Origin: DASPSM01 sp963800135
GTDB lineage: Bacteria; Planctomycetota; Planctomycetia; Planctomycetales; Planctomycetaceae
NCBI GenBank assembly: GCA_963800135.1
Contig: CAWCZR010000010.1
Location: 124,001 to 188,000 of the forward strand
Direction of reading: 5' to 3'
Length of the DNA stretch: 64,000 nt
Positions 19,992 through 27,064 of this stretch are shown in pieces. A model generated the notes under the pieces. The model was not told the origin of the DNA. It did not search any database and was given only the letters and a program-made list of their open reading frames with translations. The position numbers and the translations under genes were made by a program. Position 1 is the first letter of the stretch. Each line of letters opens with the position of its first letter.

Positions 19992-20032
19992 GTGGTCAAC
20001 TACCTCGTGAATGGAATGGCACTAGGATAAGG
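19992..20032 (+). repeat. Left inverted repeat of the accessory island
   Basis: GTGGTCAACTAC (19992-20003), nine bases, then GGAATGGCACTAGGATAAGG (20013-20032). The reverse complement of 25119-25171 carries the same two blocks, the first identical and the second 19/20 identical, in the same order. The copies therefore face each other across 5.1 kb and bracket a set of mobile-element and defence-type genes. The left copy overlaps the C-terminal codons of the HNH gene. Confidence 0.7.
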
Positions 20033-21020
20033 TCGCTAGGGACTGCCATCATTCTCGCCTTTCCATCGCGATTCAAGTGCGGCTTGGCTTGGGTGGTCAG
20101 CGGATTTTTTCGATTTATAATTCTGTGATCGTGCAGTCCGAAATACTTCGTGCTCCGAATTGATAGGTCCAGCCAAACGCGTCTCGAGTTGGGGTCTATT
20201 CGCAGCAAGTTCAAATCGAATAGCGTATGGATGTCGCAACGGAGCAAGAGTCTGTTCACGACCGGTCACTCGCCGGGCCGCAGTACGGCACGATGTGGGC
20301 AGCTTCCAACGCATCCACCGCGTCGCAGCCGGTAATGGCACATCTGCCGCCGTAAGCCAGCAAGAGCTTCTCGCGAAACGCAGTGCGGCCGCGTCTCAAT
20401 GCGATTGATCTGAACGCAAAGGTCCGGGCGTCGACCAGCGACGACGGATCAAATAGTCCCTCTTTCTCAGCGGCACGTTCTTCAGAGGCGACGCGAATTT
20501 CTGGGGCAGGAAGCGCGATCAGTGCCAACCTCAGGAAGCTCTCGAAATCGCCAAAATCGCGAAGAATATCTGAGGAGCCGCTGGCACGCCGGAGCCCCTG
20601 ATAAACCTCGCCAAAATACTGGGACAGCTCGACAATTGGCCGCTGGAAAAACACGGGCTTGGTTAAGAAATATATCAGGTCAAAAGGGCGGGAGGTCGCA
20701 TCGGGCCAAGCTCTTTGGCCAAGATTGACGCTGCGGATTCTTTCAACCAGGAACGACGCCGACACTAACGACCGATCCCTGTACGCGATAACCAAGTCTC
20801 CGGGCTGCATCATATTCCAGTACAGCTCATCGTGTTCTCCCGAATGCCCGGCCCAAAGATACGAGTTTCCATCGCCATAACTCTGACGAAGCGTTTCTGT
20901 GACGGAGGCGGACCCGACAAACGGCAACACGTCGGCAAGCGGAATACCTTGTTCGATGGTGTCGCGAAAATGCCCACGGGCAGCTGGGCTTGAGGCCGAG
21001 AAGACGAAGACATTCGACAT
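19996..21020 (-). CDS. HNH endonuclease with N-terminal recognition-like domain, frameshifted
   Basis: Starts at ATG 21020. Residues 1-150 (NVFVFSASSPAARGHFRDTI, YWNMMQPGDLVIAYRDRSL) form a globular domain that looks like a PUA/EVE-type base-reader fold; this is a guess from its pattern. The C-terminal HNH domain reads CAITGCDAVDALEAAHIVPY. After a missing G near 20265 (GG for GGG) it continues in another frame as LLRCDIHTLFDLNLLRIDP. Together these give the Cx4-C..H..D-H nuclease core seen in modification-dependent restriction enzymes. Divergent from the MT-A70 methyltransferase 184 bases away. Likely role: restriction of foreign, perhaps modified, DNA. Confidence 0.72.
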
Positions 21021-21204
21021 GGCTTTTCTCTCGATGCGGCACCGAGCACGCCGGCACGACCTGACTATCGGTCAGGCCGTCATTCTAGCGGCTGGTTCGG
21101 CGGTCGGCACGCTGATTTGACGATCTGTCTTGTCGCTGATTACTCTGGGGCAATGTGACGTACCGGCGAGTTCCCGGCGACGCTTTAAGGATGGAGACGC
21201 CACC

Positions 21205-21850
21205 GTGGAGAAGTTCTTGAAGGGCTGACGGGCAAGTTCGGGACGATTCTCATCGACCCGCCTTGGCGATTCAAAAACCGCACAGGAAAGATCGCCTCCG
21301 AGCACAAGCGTCTGGCCCGCTACGAGACGCTGAGCATGGACGAGATTAAGGCCCTCCCGGTCGGCGAAATCGCCAAGGACAAGAGCCACCTTTATCTGTG
21401 GACCCCGAAACGCGCTGCTTCCGGACGCGATCCAGATCATGCGTGACTGGGGATTTGCCTACAAAACCAATCTTGTTTGGGTCAAGGTGACGAGCAAGGG
21501 CACCGTGGATCGCCGCGGGGTCGGATTCTATTACCGCAACGTGACCGAGCTGCTTCTCTTTTGGGGTCAAGGGCGAGTTGCGGACGAAAGCCCCGGCACG
21601 GTCTCAGGAAAACTTATTCGCATCCCGCAAAGAGGAGCACTCTCGCAAGCCGACGTTCGTGCGGGAGATCATCGAACGGTGCAGCCCAGGTCGGTACCTC
21701 GAGTTGTTTGCCCGCGATAAATCCGAAGCCCCCTGGACCTCATGGGGCGACGAACGAGACACCTACGACGATTCCCGCAACGTCCATCGGAATTACCGCG
21801 GCAACGGCGGTATCCGGCACATCATAGGCAGCACGATGCTGGAGGACTAA
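21205..21850 (+). CDS. MT-A70 family adenine methyltransferase, frameshifted
   Basis: SAM-dependent N6-adenine methyltransferase related to phage and island-borne DNA methylases. The catalytic motif is ILIDPPWRFKNRTGK, followed by RYETLSMDEIKALPV, LYLWTP, MRDWGFAYKTNLVWVK, GVGFYYRNVTELLLF and the C-terminal REIIERCSPGRYLELFARD. Three indels are needed: GG to GGG near 21222, AAA to AA near 21412 and TTTT to TTT near 21560. A GTG at 21205 after AAGGATGGAG is the probable start, and the stop is at 21850. About 215 residues, normal for the short phage-type enzymes. It faces the HNH nuclease and could protect host DNA from it or act as an orphan methylase. Confidence 0.82.
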
Positions 21851-21879
21851 TTCAAAGCACAAGCCCTACCCGGTCAACG

Positions 21880-21910
21880 AAAAACCCGTCGCTTAAACGA
21901 CGGGTTTTTT
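21880..21910 (+). terminator. Intrinsic terminator after the MT-A70 gene
   Basis: AAAAACCCGTCG, loop CTTAAA, CGACGGGTTTTTT. A 7-bp G+C stem extended by A-T pairs, with a six-T run. Textbook rho-independent terminator, possibly bidirectional. Confidence 0.92.
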
Positions 21911-21927
21911 ATTAGACTAGCCGTTCA

Positions 21928-21966
21928 GGACTTATAAGTCCCAAAATAGGACTTACGGGGACTTTT
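21928..21966 (+). promoter_or_regulatory. GGACTT operator cluster
   Basis: A perfect 14-bp palindrome GGACTTATAAGTCC (21928-21941) is followed by GGACTTA (21949-21955) and GGACTTT (21959-21965). It lies directly upstream of the -35 box at 21970. Three spaced copies beside a strong promoter suggest binding of a repressor or activator, perhaps the HARE-HTH-like protein itself. Confidence 0.55.
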
Positions 21967-21969
21967 ATC

Positions 21970-21998
21970 TTGAAAACGCGGACATCCCGTGGTACAAT
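21970..21998 (+). promoter_or_regulatory. Near-consensus sigma-70 promoter
   Basis: TTGAAA (21970-21975), 17-base spacer, TACAAT (21993-21998). Five of six bases match the consensus in each box and the spacing is ideal. Transcription would start near 22005. A strong ribosome site GGAGG (22010-22014) lies seven bases before the ATG at 22022. Confidence 0.8.
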
Positions 21999-22021
21999 GG
22001 GGGCCATCTGGAGGACTTGCG

Positions 22022-22430
22022 ATGCCGGATCTTAAAGACGTGGAGAAAAGAATAGCCGAGTTGAATGCCGAGATTGCGCCGATTCTCCGCGAGATCGAAG
22101 CCCTTCAGGCGGTCGCACGTGGGCTGCGGGCGACTTGATCGCGGCGAACCGTTAAGCCGGCCCGCGTCGCGGGCATTTGCCGAACTCACGATGCCAGAGG
22201 CCGCAGAGCAAATCTTGCTTGAGCAGGTAGGGAAGTCGCTGCACTTCAACGAGGTCACTGATATGGCGCTAAAGCGTGGGTTCAAGGGAAAACGCATCAA
22301 GCCGGGGGCGTCAACGGAAGGTATCGCGGCATCGTTCCGGAGAATGATGGCCCAGCGTCCGGACAAATTCGAGCAGTTGGGGCGCAGAATGTTCCGCATT
22401 AATGAGGAGTACTTGCAGAAGCAAAAATAG
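22022..22430 (+). CDS. Small coiled-coil plus HARE-HTH-like protein, frameshifted
   Basis: The ATG at 22022 has an excellent ribosome site. Residues 1-38 form a heptad-like helix (VEKRIAELNAEIAPILREIE). A TGA at 22136 would end the frame there. Removing one T (TT for T) joins it to the downstream frame, which reads AAEQILLEQVGKSLHFNEVT, then LKRGFKGK and FRRMMAQRPDKFEQLG, ending at 22430. The second part matches the winged-helix HARE-HTH pattern (helix, 'plhf-e-it' helix, basic loop, final strand). That domain accompanies restriction and DNA-modification proteins. Corrected length about 135 residues. Likely a DNA-binding regulator or adaptor of the island. Confidence 0.65.
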
Positions 22431-22473
22431 CGAAGGCCCAAATCGGCAGTTCGAGCTGTCGATCGGGCCTTCG
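22431..22473 (+). terminator. Stem-loop terminator after HARE-HTH-like gene
   Basis: CGAAGGCCC (22431-22439) pairs perfectly with GGGCCTTCG (22465-22473). Inside, ATCGGCAG and CTGTCGAT extend the stem. A short T-run follows. It separates this gene from the tRNA 18 bases downstream. Confidence 0.65.
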
Positions 22474-22491
22474 ATTTGAGTGCGAAAATCG

Positions 22492-22565
22492 GGGGGTGTA
22501 GCTCAATTCGGCAGAGCACCGGACTTCAAATCCGGCAGTTGGGGGTTCGAGCCCCCTCACCTCCA
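22492..22565 (+). tRNA. tRNA with UCA anticodon, normal length (opal suppressor or Sec-like)
   Basis: All parts of a standard elongator tRNA are present. The acceptor GGGGGTG pairs with CACCTCC (one G-T pair), followed by T8 A9. The D arm is GCTC/GAGC, with loop AATTCGGCA containing G18 G19. The anticodon stem CCGGA/TCCGG has loop CTTCAAA, so the anticodon is TCA (22526-22528). Variable loop of five, T arm with TTCGAGC, discriminator A. The anticodon arm core GGACTTCAAATCC is the one I recall from E. coli selenocysteine tRNA, but there is no long variable arm and no extended acceptor. UCA reads the stop codon UGA. CCA is not encoded. Confidence 0.8.
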
Positions 22566-22580
22566 TTTTCTCGCGCTCGT

Positions 22581-22646
22581 GGGCTCGCCAGGTGGAACCT
22601 TCGCCTTATAAGCCTTCGGTTTCGGGTTCAATTCCCGACGGGTCCA
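22581..22646 (+). tRNA. Degenerate tRNA-like sequence
   Basis: The acceptor GGGCTCG pairs with CGGGTCC (22639-22645), and the T arm TCGGG-TTCAATT-CCCGA is perfect, with discriminator A. The middle is abnormal: AGGT-GGA-ACCT gives a D arm with a three-base loop, and no five-base anticodon stem forms around CCTTATAAG. At 66 bases it is short. It begins 15 bases after the UCA tRNA. It may be a decayed tRNA, an integration-site remnant, or a tRNA mimic. Anticodon not assignable. Confidence 0.35.
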
Positions 22647-22689
22647 TTTTCGATCGTAACCTAATCGGTGGAAGCCTTGATAGTGCTGT

Positions 22690-22878
22690 TCAGCGTTTCT
22701 TCGCTTCTCGGCGAACGGCTGCGTTGAGGCGGTCGCGCATCCATTCCGATCGCTCCAGGCCGGCTGCCTTGGCGGCGCCCTCATAGGCTTCGCGCTCGTC
22801 TGGCTCGGCCCGGAACTCTATCCGCTCGCCCTTCCGCCGATTCTCCGGCAGGGGCGGTCGCCCCCGCTTCTTTTCCAT
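22690..22878 (-). CDS. Small basic ribbon-helix-helix-type protein
   Basis: The ATG at 22878 gives 62 residues beginning MEKKRGRPPLPENRRKGERI. The N-terminus has an AT-hook-like KRGRPP, then a strand FRAEPDE and two helices (REAYEGAAKAAGLERSEWMR and RLNAAVRREAKKR). This is the layout of RHH/DUF1778-like repressors and antitoxins on plasmids and phages. The promoter places the transcription start almost at the ATG, so the mRNA is probably leaderless. No toxin gene is adjacent. Probably an autoregulated DNA-binding protein. Confidence 0.7.
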   Translation of the reverse strand: MEKKRGRPPLPENRRKGERIEFRAEPDEREAYEGAAKAAGLERSEWMRDRLNAAVRREAKKR

Positions 22879-22885
22879 ACGGACA

Positions 22886-22953
22886 AGAATACGTACAAAA
22901 AATCGGAATGTCAACCGCTTTTCGCTTGTACGCTCTGATTATTGTCCGTACAA
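22886..22953 (-). promoter_or_regulatory. Consensus promoter with CGTACAA operators for the RHH-type gene
   Basis: On the minus strand TTGACA (22914-22909), 17 bases, TATTCT (22891-22886), only about eight bases before the ATG at 22878. CGTACAA occurs inside the spacer (22892-22898) and again as an inverted pair TTGTACG (22926-22932) and CGTACAA (22947-22953), 14 bases apart. The spacer copy would block RNA polymerase when bound, as expected for autorepression. Confidence 0.72.
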
Positions 22954-22972
22954 TAAATCAAGCAACATAAAA

Positions 22973-23000
22973 CCCCGGAAGGCTTGGCGGCCAACCGGGG
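22973..23000. repeat. Hairpin upstream of IS4 transposase
   Basis: CCCCGG (22973-22978) pairs with CCGGGG (22995-23000), and TTGG/CCAA continues the stem inside. It may insulate the transposase from outside transcription, or be part of the pre-insertion sequence. Confidence 0.45.
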
Positions 23001-23090
23001 CGTGAACCAGAAACTAGCGAATCGCCAGAATCCAGCCCTGACAAGCACGATTCTACGCGGTTCGCCCCACTGAGGGAAAGCGGACCAAGA

Positions 23091-24467
23091 ATGCCTCGCA
23101 AAGACTTCCGCGCTGTCAGAGACAAATTTGCGAACGACAGCGGCTTACCGTTCGGTCGACTCCTGACGCGCGAACACGTTCTGCGATCGCTTGAAGCGGA
23201 AGGTCACGCATACCGCCAGCGAGTCTTCTGCCCGCTCGTGACCCTGTGGGCTTGGCTTTCGCAGTGTCTCTCTCAGGACAAGTCTTTGAATGAGGCGGTG
23301 ACGCGTATCCTTGCCAACCGGGTCGCAACTGGCCTGCCCGCTTGCTCTGCATCCTCCGCTAGCTATAGCGATGCCCGCAGCAGATTCCCTTTTCCGGTCA
23401 TGGTTCGGCTGGCCAAAGAGATCGGCCGCAACGTCCACGATGCCGCTGACGGTTCCTGGCACTGGAGAGATCGGGAAGTGTTCCTGGTCGACGGCACCGG
23501 ATTGTCGATGCCAGACACGCCCGAAAATCAACTCGCCTTCCCGCAAGTAAAGTCGCAAAAGAAGGGGGTCGGGTTTCCCGTCATGCGTGCCGTGGCGATG
23601 ATTTCTCTGGCCACGGGCGCGGTTGTCGATTTCGCTTTCGCGGCGCACGAAGGGAAGGGGACCGGAGAGGGCACTCTTCTCCGCGGGATGCTGGACACGA
23701 TGAATCGGGGCGATGTCCTTGTCGCAGACCGCTACTATCCGTCGTTTTCCACGGTAGCCGCTCTCGCTGAGCGCGGCATCGACATGGTCTCCGTCAGCCA
23801 CCACAACCGCACCGTCGATTTCAGCGAAGGCTTTCGACTTGGGGAAAACGATCACATCGTCGAATGGCACAAGCCGCGCTGCCATCACAGGGCGGATCAC
23901 GCGAAATTCGACTGGCTGCCGGAGACGATCCAGGTTCGGGAGTTCCTTATAGACATCGAAGGGCGTGACGGTCGCACCGAAAAGGCTATCGTTATCAGCA
24001 CGATCATCGACCCATCGATTCCGCAAAATGAACTGTCGGACCTGTACTGGCGGCGCTGGAATTGCGAACTTGATTTGCGGTCAATCAAGCAGTCTCTCCA
24101 CCTAGATGTGCTCCGCTGTAAGAATCCCGAAATGGTGGCGAAGGAAATCTTTGCGCACTTGCTCGCGTACAATCTTCTGCGGGGAACGATGACCGAATCG
24201 GCCAAGCGAACTGGGACCACGCCGCGACAGTTGAGCGTGAAGGGCGCAATGCAGGCTGTCGAATCGTTTACGCCTGCGATGATGGCGGCAAGCGGGAACG
24301 AAGCGCTGTATTCCGCGTTCCTGACGACCGTTGCAGCCCATCGTGTCGGCAATCGTCCGGGACGGCAGGAACCGCGAAAGAAAAAACGACGGCCAGCATG
24401 GACTGCCTACTTGAAGGTGCCGCGGAATCGCTGCCACCGTCGGCTGGCCTCGGAAGTGGTTCGTTAA
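23091..24467 (+). CDS. IS4 family transposase
   Basis: 458 residues, intact in a single frame, unlike several neighbours. DDE residues appear in context: first Asp in VFLVDGTGLSMPD, second Asp in VLVADRYYPSFS, and the IS4 signature Y-x2-R-x3-E-x6-K in YWRRWNCELDLRSIKQ. The C-terminus is basic (RKKKRRPAW), typical of DNA binding. Cut-and-paste transposition is expected. An intact frame, flanking hairpins and an insertion among small island genes suggest a fairly recent arrival. Confidence 0.93.
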   Translation: MPRKDFRAVRDKFANDSGLPFGRLLTREHVLRSLEAEGHAYRQRVFCPLVTLWAWLSQCLSQDKSLNEAVTRILANRVATGLPACSASSASYSDARSRFPFPVMVRLAKEIGRNVHDAADGSWHWRDREVFLVDGTGLSMPDTPENQLAFPQVKSQKKGVGFPVMRAVAMISLATGAVVDFAFAAHEGKGTGEGTLLRGMLDTMNRGDVLVADRYYPSFSTVAALAERGIDMVSVSHHNRTVDFSEGFRLGENDHIVEWHKPRCHHRADHAKFDWLPETIQVREFLIDIEGRDGRTEKAIVISTIIDPSIPQNELSDLYWRRWNCELDLRSIKQSLHLDVLRCKNPEMVAKEIFAHLLAYNLLRGTMTESAKRTGTTPRQLSVKGAMQAVESFTPAMMAASGNEALYSAFLTTVAAHRVGNRPGRQEPRKKKRRPAWTAYLKVPRNRCHRRLASEVVR

Positions 24468-24502
24468 TCGCGACGTTCTAACCGACGTCTTCGCGATTTT
24501 TC
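24466..24502 (+). terminator. Terminator after the transposase
   Basis: AATCGCGA (24466-24473), overlapping the stop codon, pairs with TCGCGATT (24491-24498). ACG/CGT continues inside, and TTTTTC follows. Good intrinsic terminator. Confidence 0.7.
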
Positions 24503-24626
24503 TTGCGTTCGCACAATCGGCAGCGCTAGAGTGCAGTCTCGCTAAGTGCGGCATTTCGTCGTCCCATCTCCGACGCAGGCCCGAAATGTTTCAAGATCGG
24601 ATCCCAAAAATCGGAGGCGATTTTCG

Positions 24627-24798
24627 ATGGCCAAGGTCAGACCGTATCACACCATCAACATGGAATCCCCGCCTGATCATCGTGACGTTTATCACGACCA
24701 CGACGACTGCAAGTACGGCAAGAAAATTCTTGAAAAGGACAAGGCGTACGGGACTGACAAACAGGCCGCGTTGCGACGAGTGCATCAGGTTAGGCTGA
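24627..24798 (+). CDS. Small Cys-containing protein, about 56 residues, frameshifted
   Basis: The ATG at 24627 lies 13 bases after GGAGG. The protein begins MAKVRPYHTINMESPPDHRD, then VYHDHDDCKYGKKI. An extra A near 24760 (AAA for AA) hides the natural end RPRCDECIRLG, which stops at 24798. Together a lone Cys preceded by His/Asp residues and a closing CxxC suggest a zinc site. I have the impression of similar short planctomycete proteins but know no function. It overlaps the convergent gene by 14 bases. Confidence 0.55.
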
Positions 24799-25107
24799 TT
24801 CGCTCGCGAAATACGATCTCCCAATACGGCCCTGCTGGCACGTGCGAGTCGAGGACGTCCCAAGTTCTCCGGAGCCGGAGAACCGGGAGCCCGTTGTCGA
24901 AGCACACGCCTACGCGTGCCAGCCAGCGGCCATTATAGAGCCGGTGAATTTGATCGTCGGTTCCGGATAGCTGTGGCCGGGGCCTCCCTCGCACGATTCG
25001 ACCGTCTCAACGCCAGCGGCTTGGAGAATGCGCACGGCCCGCTCGATGCCGCGATCCAGTCTTCCCGGAACGGGCTTCGATGGGGGCGGGACTCTATGGC
25101 GGCTCAC
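24785..25107 (-). CDS. Phage-type conserved hypothetical protein, frameshifted
   Basis: The GTG at 25107 follows AAGGAG. The N-terminal part reads LDRGIERAVRILQAAGVETV and then ESCEGGPGHSYPEPTIKFTG, a conserved core I recognise from phage and island hypothetical proteins. A missing G near 24943 (GG for GGG) moves the rest to another frame: GVCFDNGLPVLRLRRTW and GPYWEIVFRE, ending at 24785. Corrected length is about 107 residues. Function unknown. Its ribosome site lies at the inner edge of the right inverted repeat. Confidence 0.6.
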
Positions 25108-25118
25108 TGTCGTGGTCT

Positions 25119-25171
25119 CCTTAACCTAGTGCCATTCCCTCGTGAATGTCCTCGTGAAAGTAGTTGACCAC
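25119..25171 (-). repeat. Right inverted repeat of the accessory island
   Basis: Reverse complement reads GTGGTCAACTAC (25171-25160), then GGAATGGCACTAGGTTAAGG (25138-25119), the same two blocks as the left copy at 19992-20032. The segment between the blocks is 12 bases longer here and contains two CTCGTGAA units. Its inner edge supplies the AAGGAG ribosome site of the gene starting at 25107. Confidence 0.7.
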
Positions 25172-25560
25172 ACCCGGGGGTTGGGATGACACTTCGCTCA
25201 TTTCGCTCGGTCACCCGGATCCGCAATGGCCACTCCTGCGCAACGCGAGCACACGGAATGCCGCCGGTCGTGCGAAGCCGCCACGCAGATCGTCCATCTG
25301 CGGATCTTCCGCGCTGCAAGAAAACCTGCTCTCTCCATTCAGGCACAGCCGGCCAATTCAAACAAGATCAGTTTTCTACGCCGGGGCCGTTGCGCGAAAT
25401 AAGGTCTTTATTTGCGATCCGCCTGCGCGAGCACCCTCTTGTTTGGCAGCCGAGTCTCGCCCAGAATGGCTCGCATCAGCCGCAAGGCTCTCACTCAGCT
25501 GCAGCGCTCTCCAAACGAGGCGAAGCGGTCCTCTCACACGGACTGATTCGGGCGATTGCC
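25172..25560. other. Intergenic stretch after the island
   Basis: About 390 bases. A frame is open on both strands, but neither product looks like a real protein and no ribosome site is seen. It presumably carries the promoter of the next gene. Confidence 0.45.
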
Positions 25561-26994
25561 ATGAGCTACGACCTGATCTTTGCCAAACCGATTTCCAAAA
25601 TTCCCAAAGAGCAAGAGGACGAAGTCTTCCGGGCTTTAACGAAGGACAATCCCAGCGGCCTGTTTGAGCCGCTGCCCCTCGAAAAGATCAACCAGGCCCT
25701 CATCGAATTCTACGAGGACTACGAGCCAGCGACCGGCACGGGCATCGAGGACGACAACGGCTCGGCCGAAGTGGGGCATTCGGCCTACTATTTCTGGTTC
25801 AGCTTTCACGGCGACATCGACGAGATGACGGACCGGATCGTCGAAATCTTTCGGCGGTTCGACTGCCCGGTCTTCGATCCGCAGTGCGACGGACTGCAAC
25901 CGCTCGATAATCCGTGGGGCAGGCCGCCCGGGAGCGGCGCTCGGCTCCGGATTTCAGAAGGCGTTCGCCCGCGAGCTGGAGAAAGTGCAAGCACAGGTCG
26001 CCGCGCAAAAGCCGGAAGTGCGCGAGACCCTCGAACGCGAGTTGGCGGATCTTCAAGAGAAAGCCGCCGCCCTGAAGAAAAAACAAGATGAGAGCCGCGC
26101 CAAAGCCGCTGCTGCGTGGCAGGTGGAAGAGCAGAAGCGCGAAGAAGCGGATCGGAAGGCGAATCCGCAGAAGTATGAGATCATCGCGCAAATCGAACGG
26201 GAATGCGCCGGCGGCCGTTGGGAACGCTTGGGCATCACCGCGAAAGATTGCGGCGAAGCGATCTTTTATTCGCCTACGATGATCGCAGAAGGGGAGCATC
26301 CCTCCGCGACGCCGATTATTTTCAGCCGACGGCTCGTTGAACTCAGATTCCTCGAGGCCGTTCCGGCCAGCCAACCGTGCTACGACTCGGTCGCCGTCGC
26401 CCGACGAGCGGCGGAGATGGCTGTGAATTACTTCTTCGGGGAATGGCACAAAAACATCCCGCAGCAACCGGTCTACCTCCCCGGCGGCAAGGTTCGCTAT
26501 AGCCTCGACGAACCCGAACAACAACTTGTGACGAAGGCCGAGATGCGCGAGCGGCACGATTGGATCGAGGCGTATCGGGAAGGATTGCTGATGGCCTTGT
26601 ACGCCGATGACGAGCCATCGTTCCGGAAGCTCATCGAGTGGCCCGATACCGATCTGCCGATCGATGAAGGGACGTGGAACCTGACCGCGTCCTGCGGGGC
26701 GACCCTCAACCAAAGATCGACCAAGTCCTGGCGGACGTGCTCGGCAGCGGCCGCAAACGAGCGATCGCCTTCGCGTCAGCCGCACGGGCGTTCGCCAACG
26801 ACGATGCCGACGCGTTTGCCAAGCACCTGAAAGAACTCAGCAATCTATACGTGAAGAAGCCTCCGATGCTGGTGAGAGCGCAGCGTCCCGAACTGCACGT
26901 GGACGGATCGATCCTCTGGCACCTCGGCCTCCGCAAGAACTTTGCCCTGCCGAAGCTGCCGGAACGGAATCTCGATTTGATCCTGCGCCGCTGA
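25561..26994 (+). CDS. Unknown coiled-coil protein, frameshifted
   Basis: Starts at ATG 25561 (MSYDLIFAKPISKIPKEQED). Residues 1-120 form an acidic globular domain (YYFWFSFHGDIDEMTDRIVE). A missing G near 25917 shifts the frame into FARELEKVQAQVAAQ and a long charged coiled coil (LADLQEKAAALKKKQDESRA). A C-terminal alpha-helical domain follows (AVARRAAEMAVNYFFGEW, MALYADDEPSFRKLIEWPD). A second shift near 26690 leads to AIAFASAARAFANDDADAFA and an end at 26994. The C-terminal part resembles Imm49-type immunity proteins only vaguely. Cytosolic, about 475 residues, function unknown. It sits at the outer edge of the island. Confidence 0.6.
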
Positions 26995-27064
26995 GTGGCG
27001 CTGCCGATTGCGGGGCGGCGGTTCACCCGCAAACGGCCGCACGTTTTGAGCGACAGAGAGAAAT

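Larger units (their letters stand above)
23014..24529 (+). mobile_element. IS4-family insertion sequence, ends tentative
   Basis: The element contains a full-length IS4 transposase. Candidate ends are CTAGCG at 23014-23019 and its complement CGCTAG at 24524-24529, 1516 bp apart, a normal IS4 size. Similarity beyond these six bases is poor and I found no clear target duplication, so the borders are a suggestion only. Confidence 0.45.

Noticed and set aside
20256..22138. UGA readthrough by the UCA tRNA as the explanation for broken island genes
   Set aside because: In the HNH, MT-A70 and HARE-HTH genes the conserved sequence continues in a different frame after the TGA, so suppression alone cannot restore them.
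19992..25171. Prophage with integrase
   Set aside because: No integrase, portal, capsid, terminase or lysis gene is present. Only small phage-type hypothetical genes are seen, so a complete prophage is not supported.
25186..25560. N-terminal extension of the coiled-coil protein to 25186
   Set aside because: The extension is Arg/Ser/His-rich without protein-like pattern. The ATG at 25561 begins a coherent domain.
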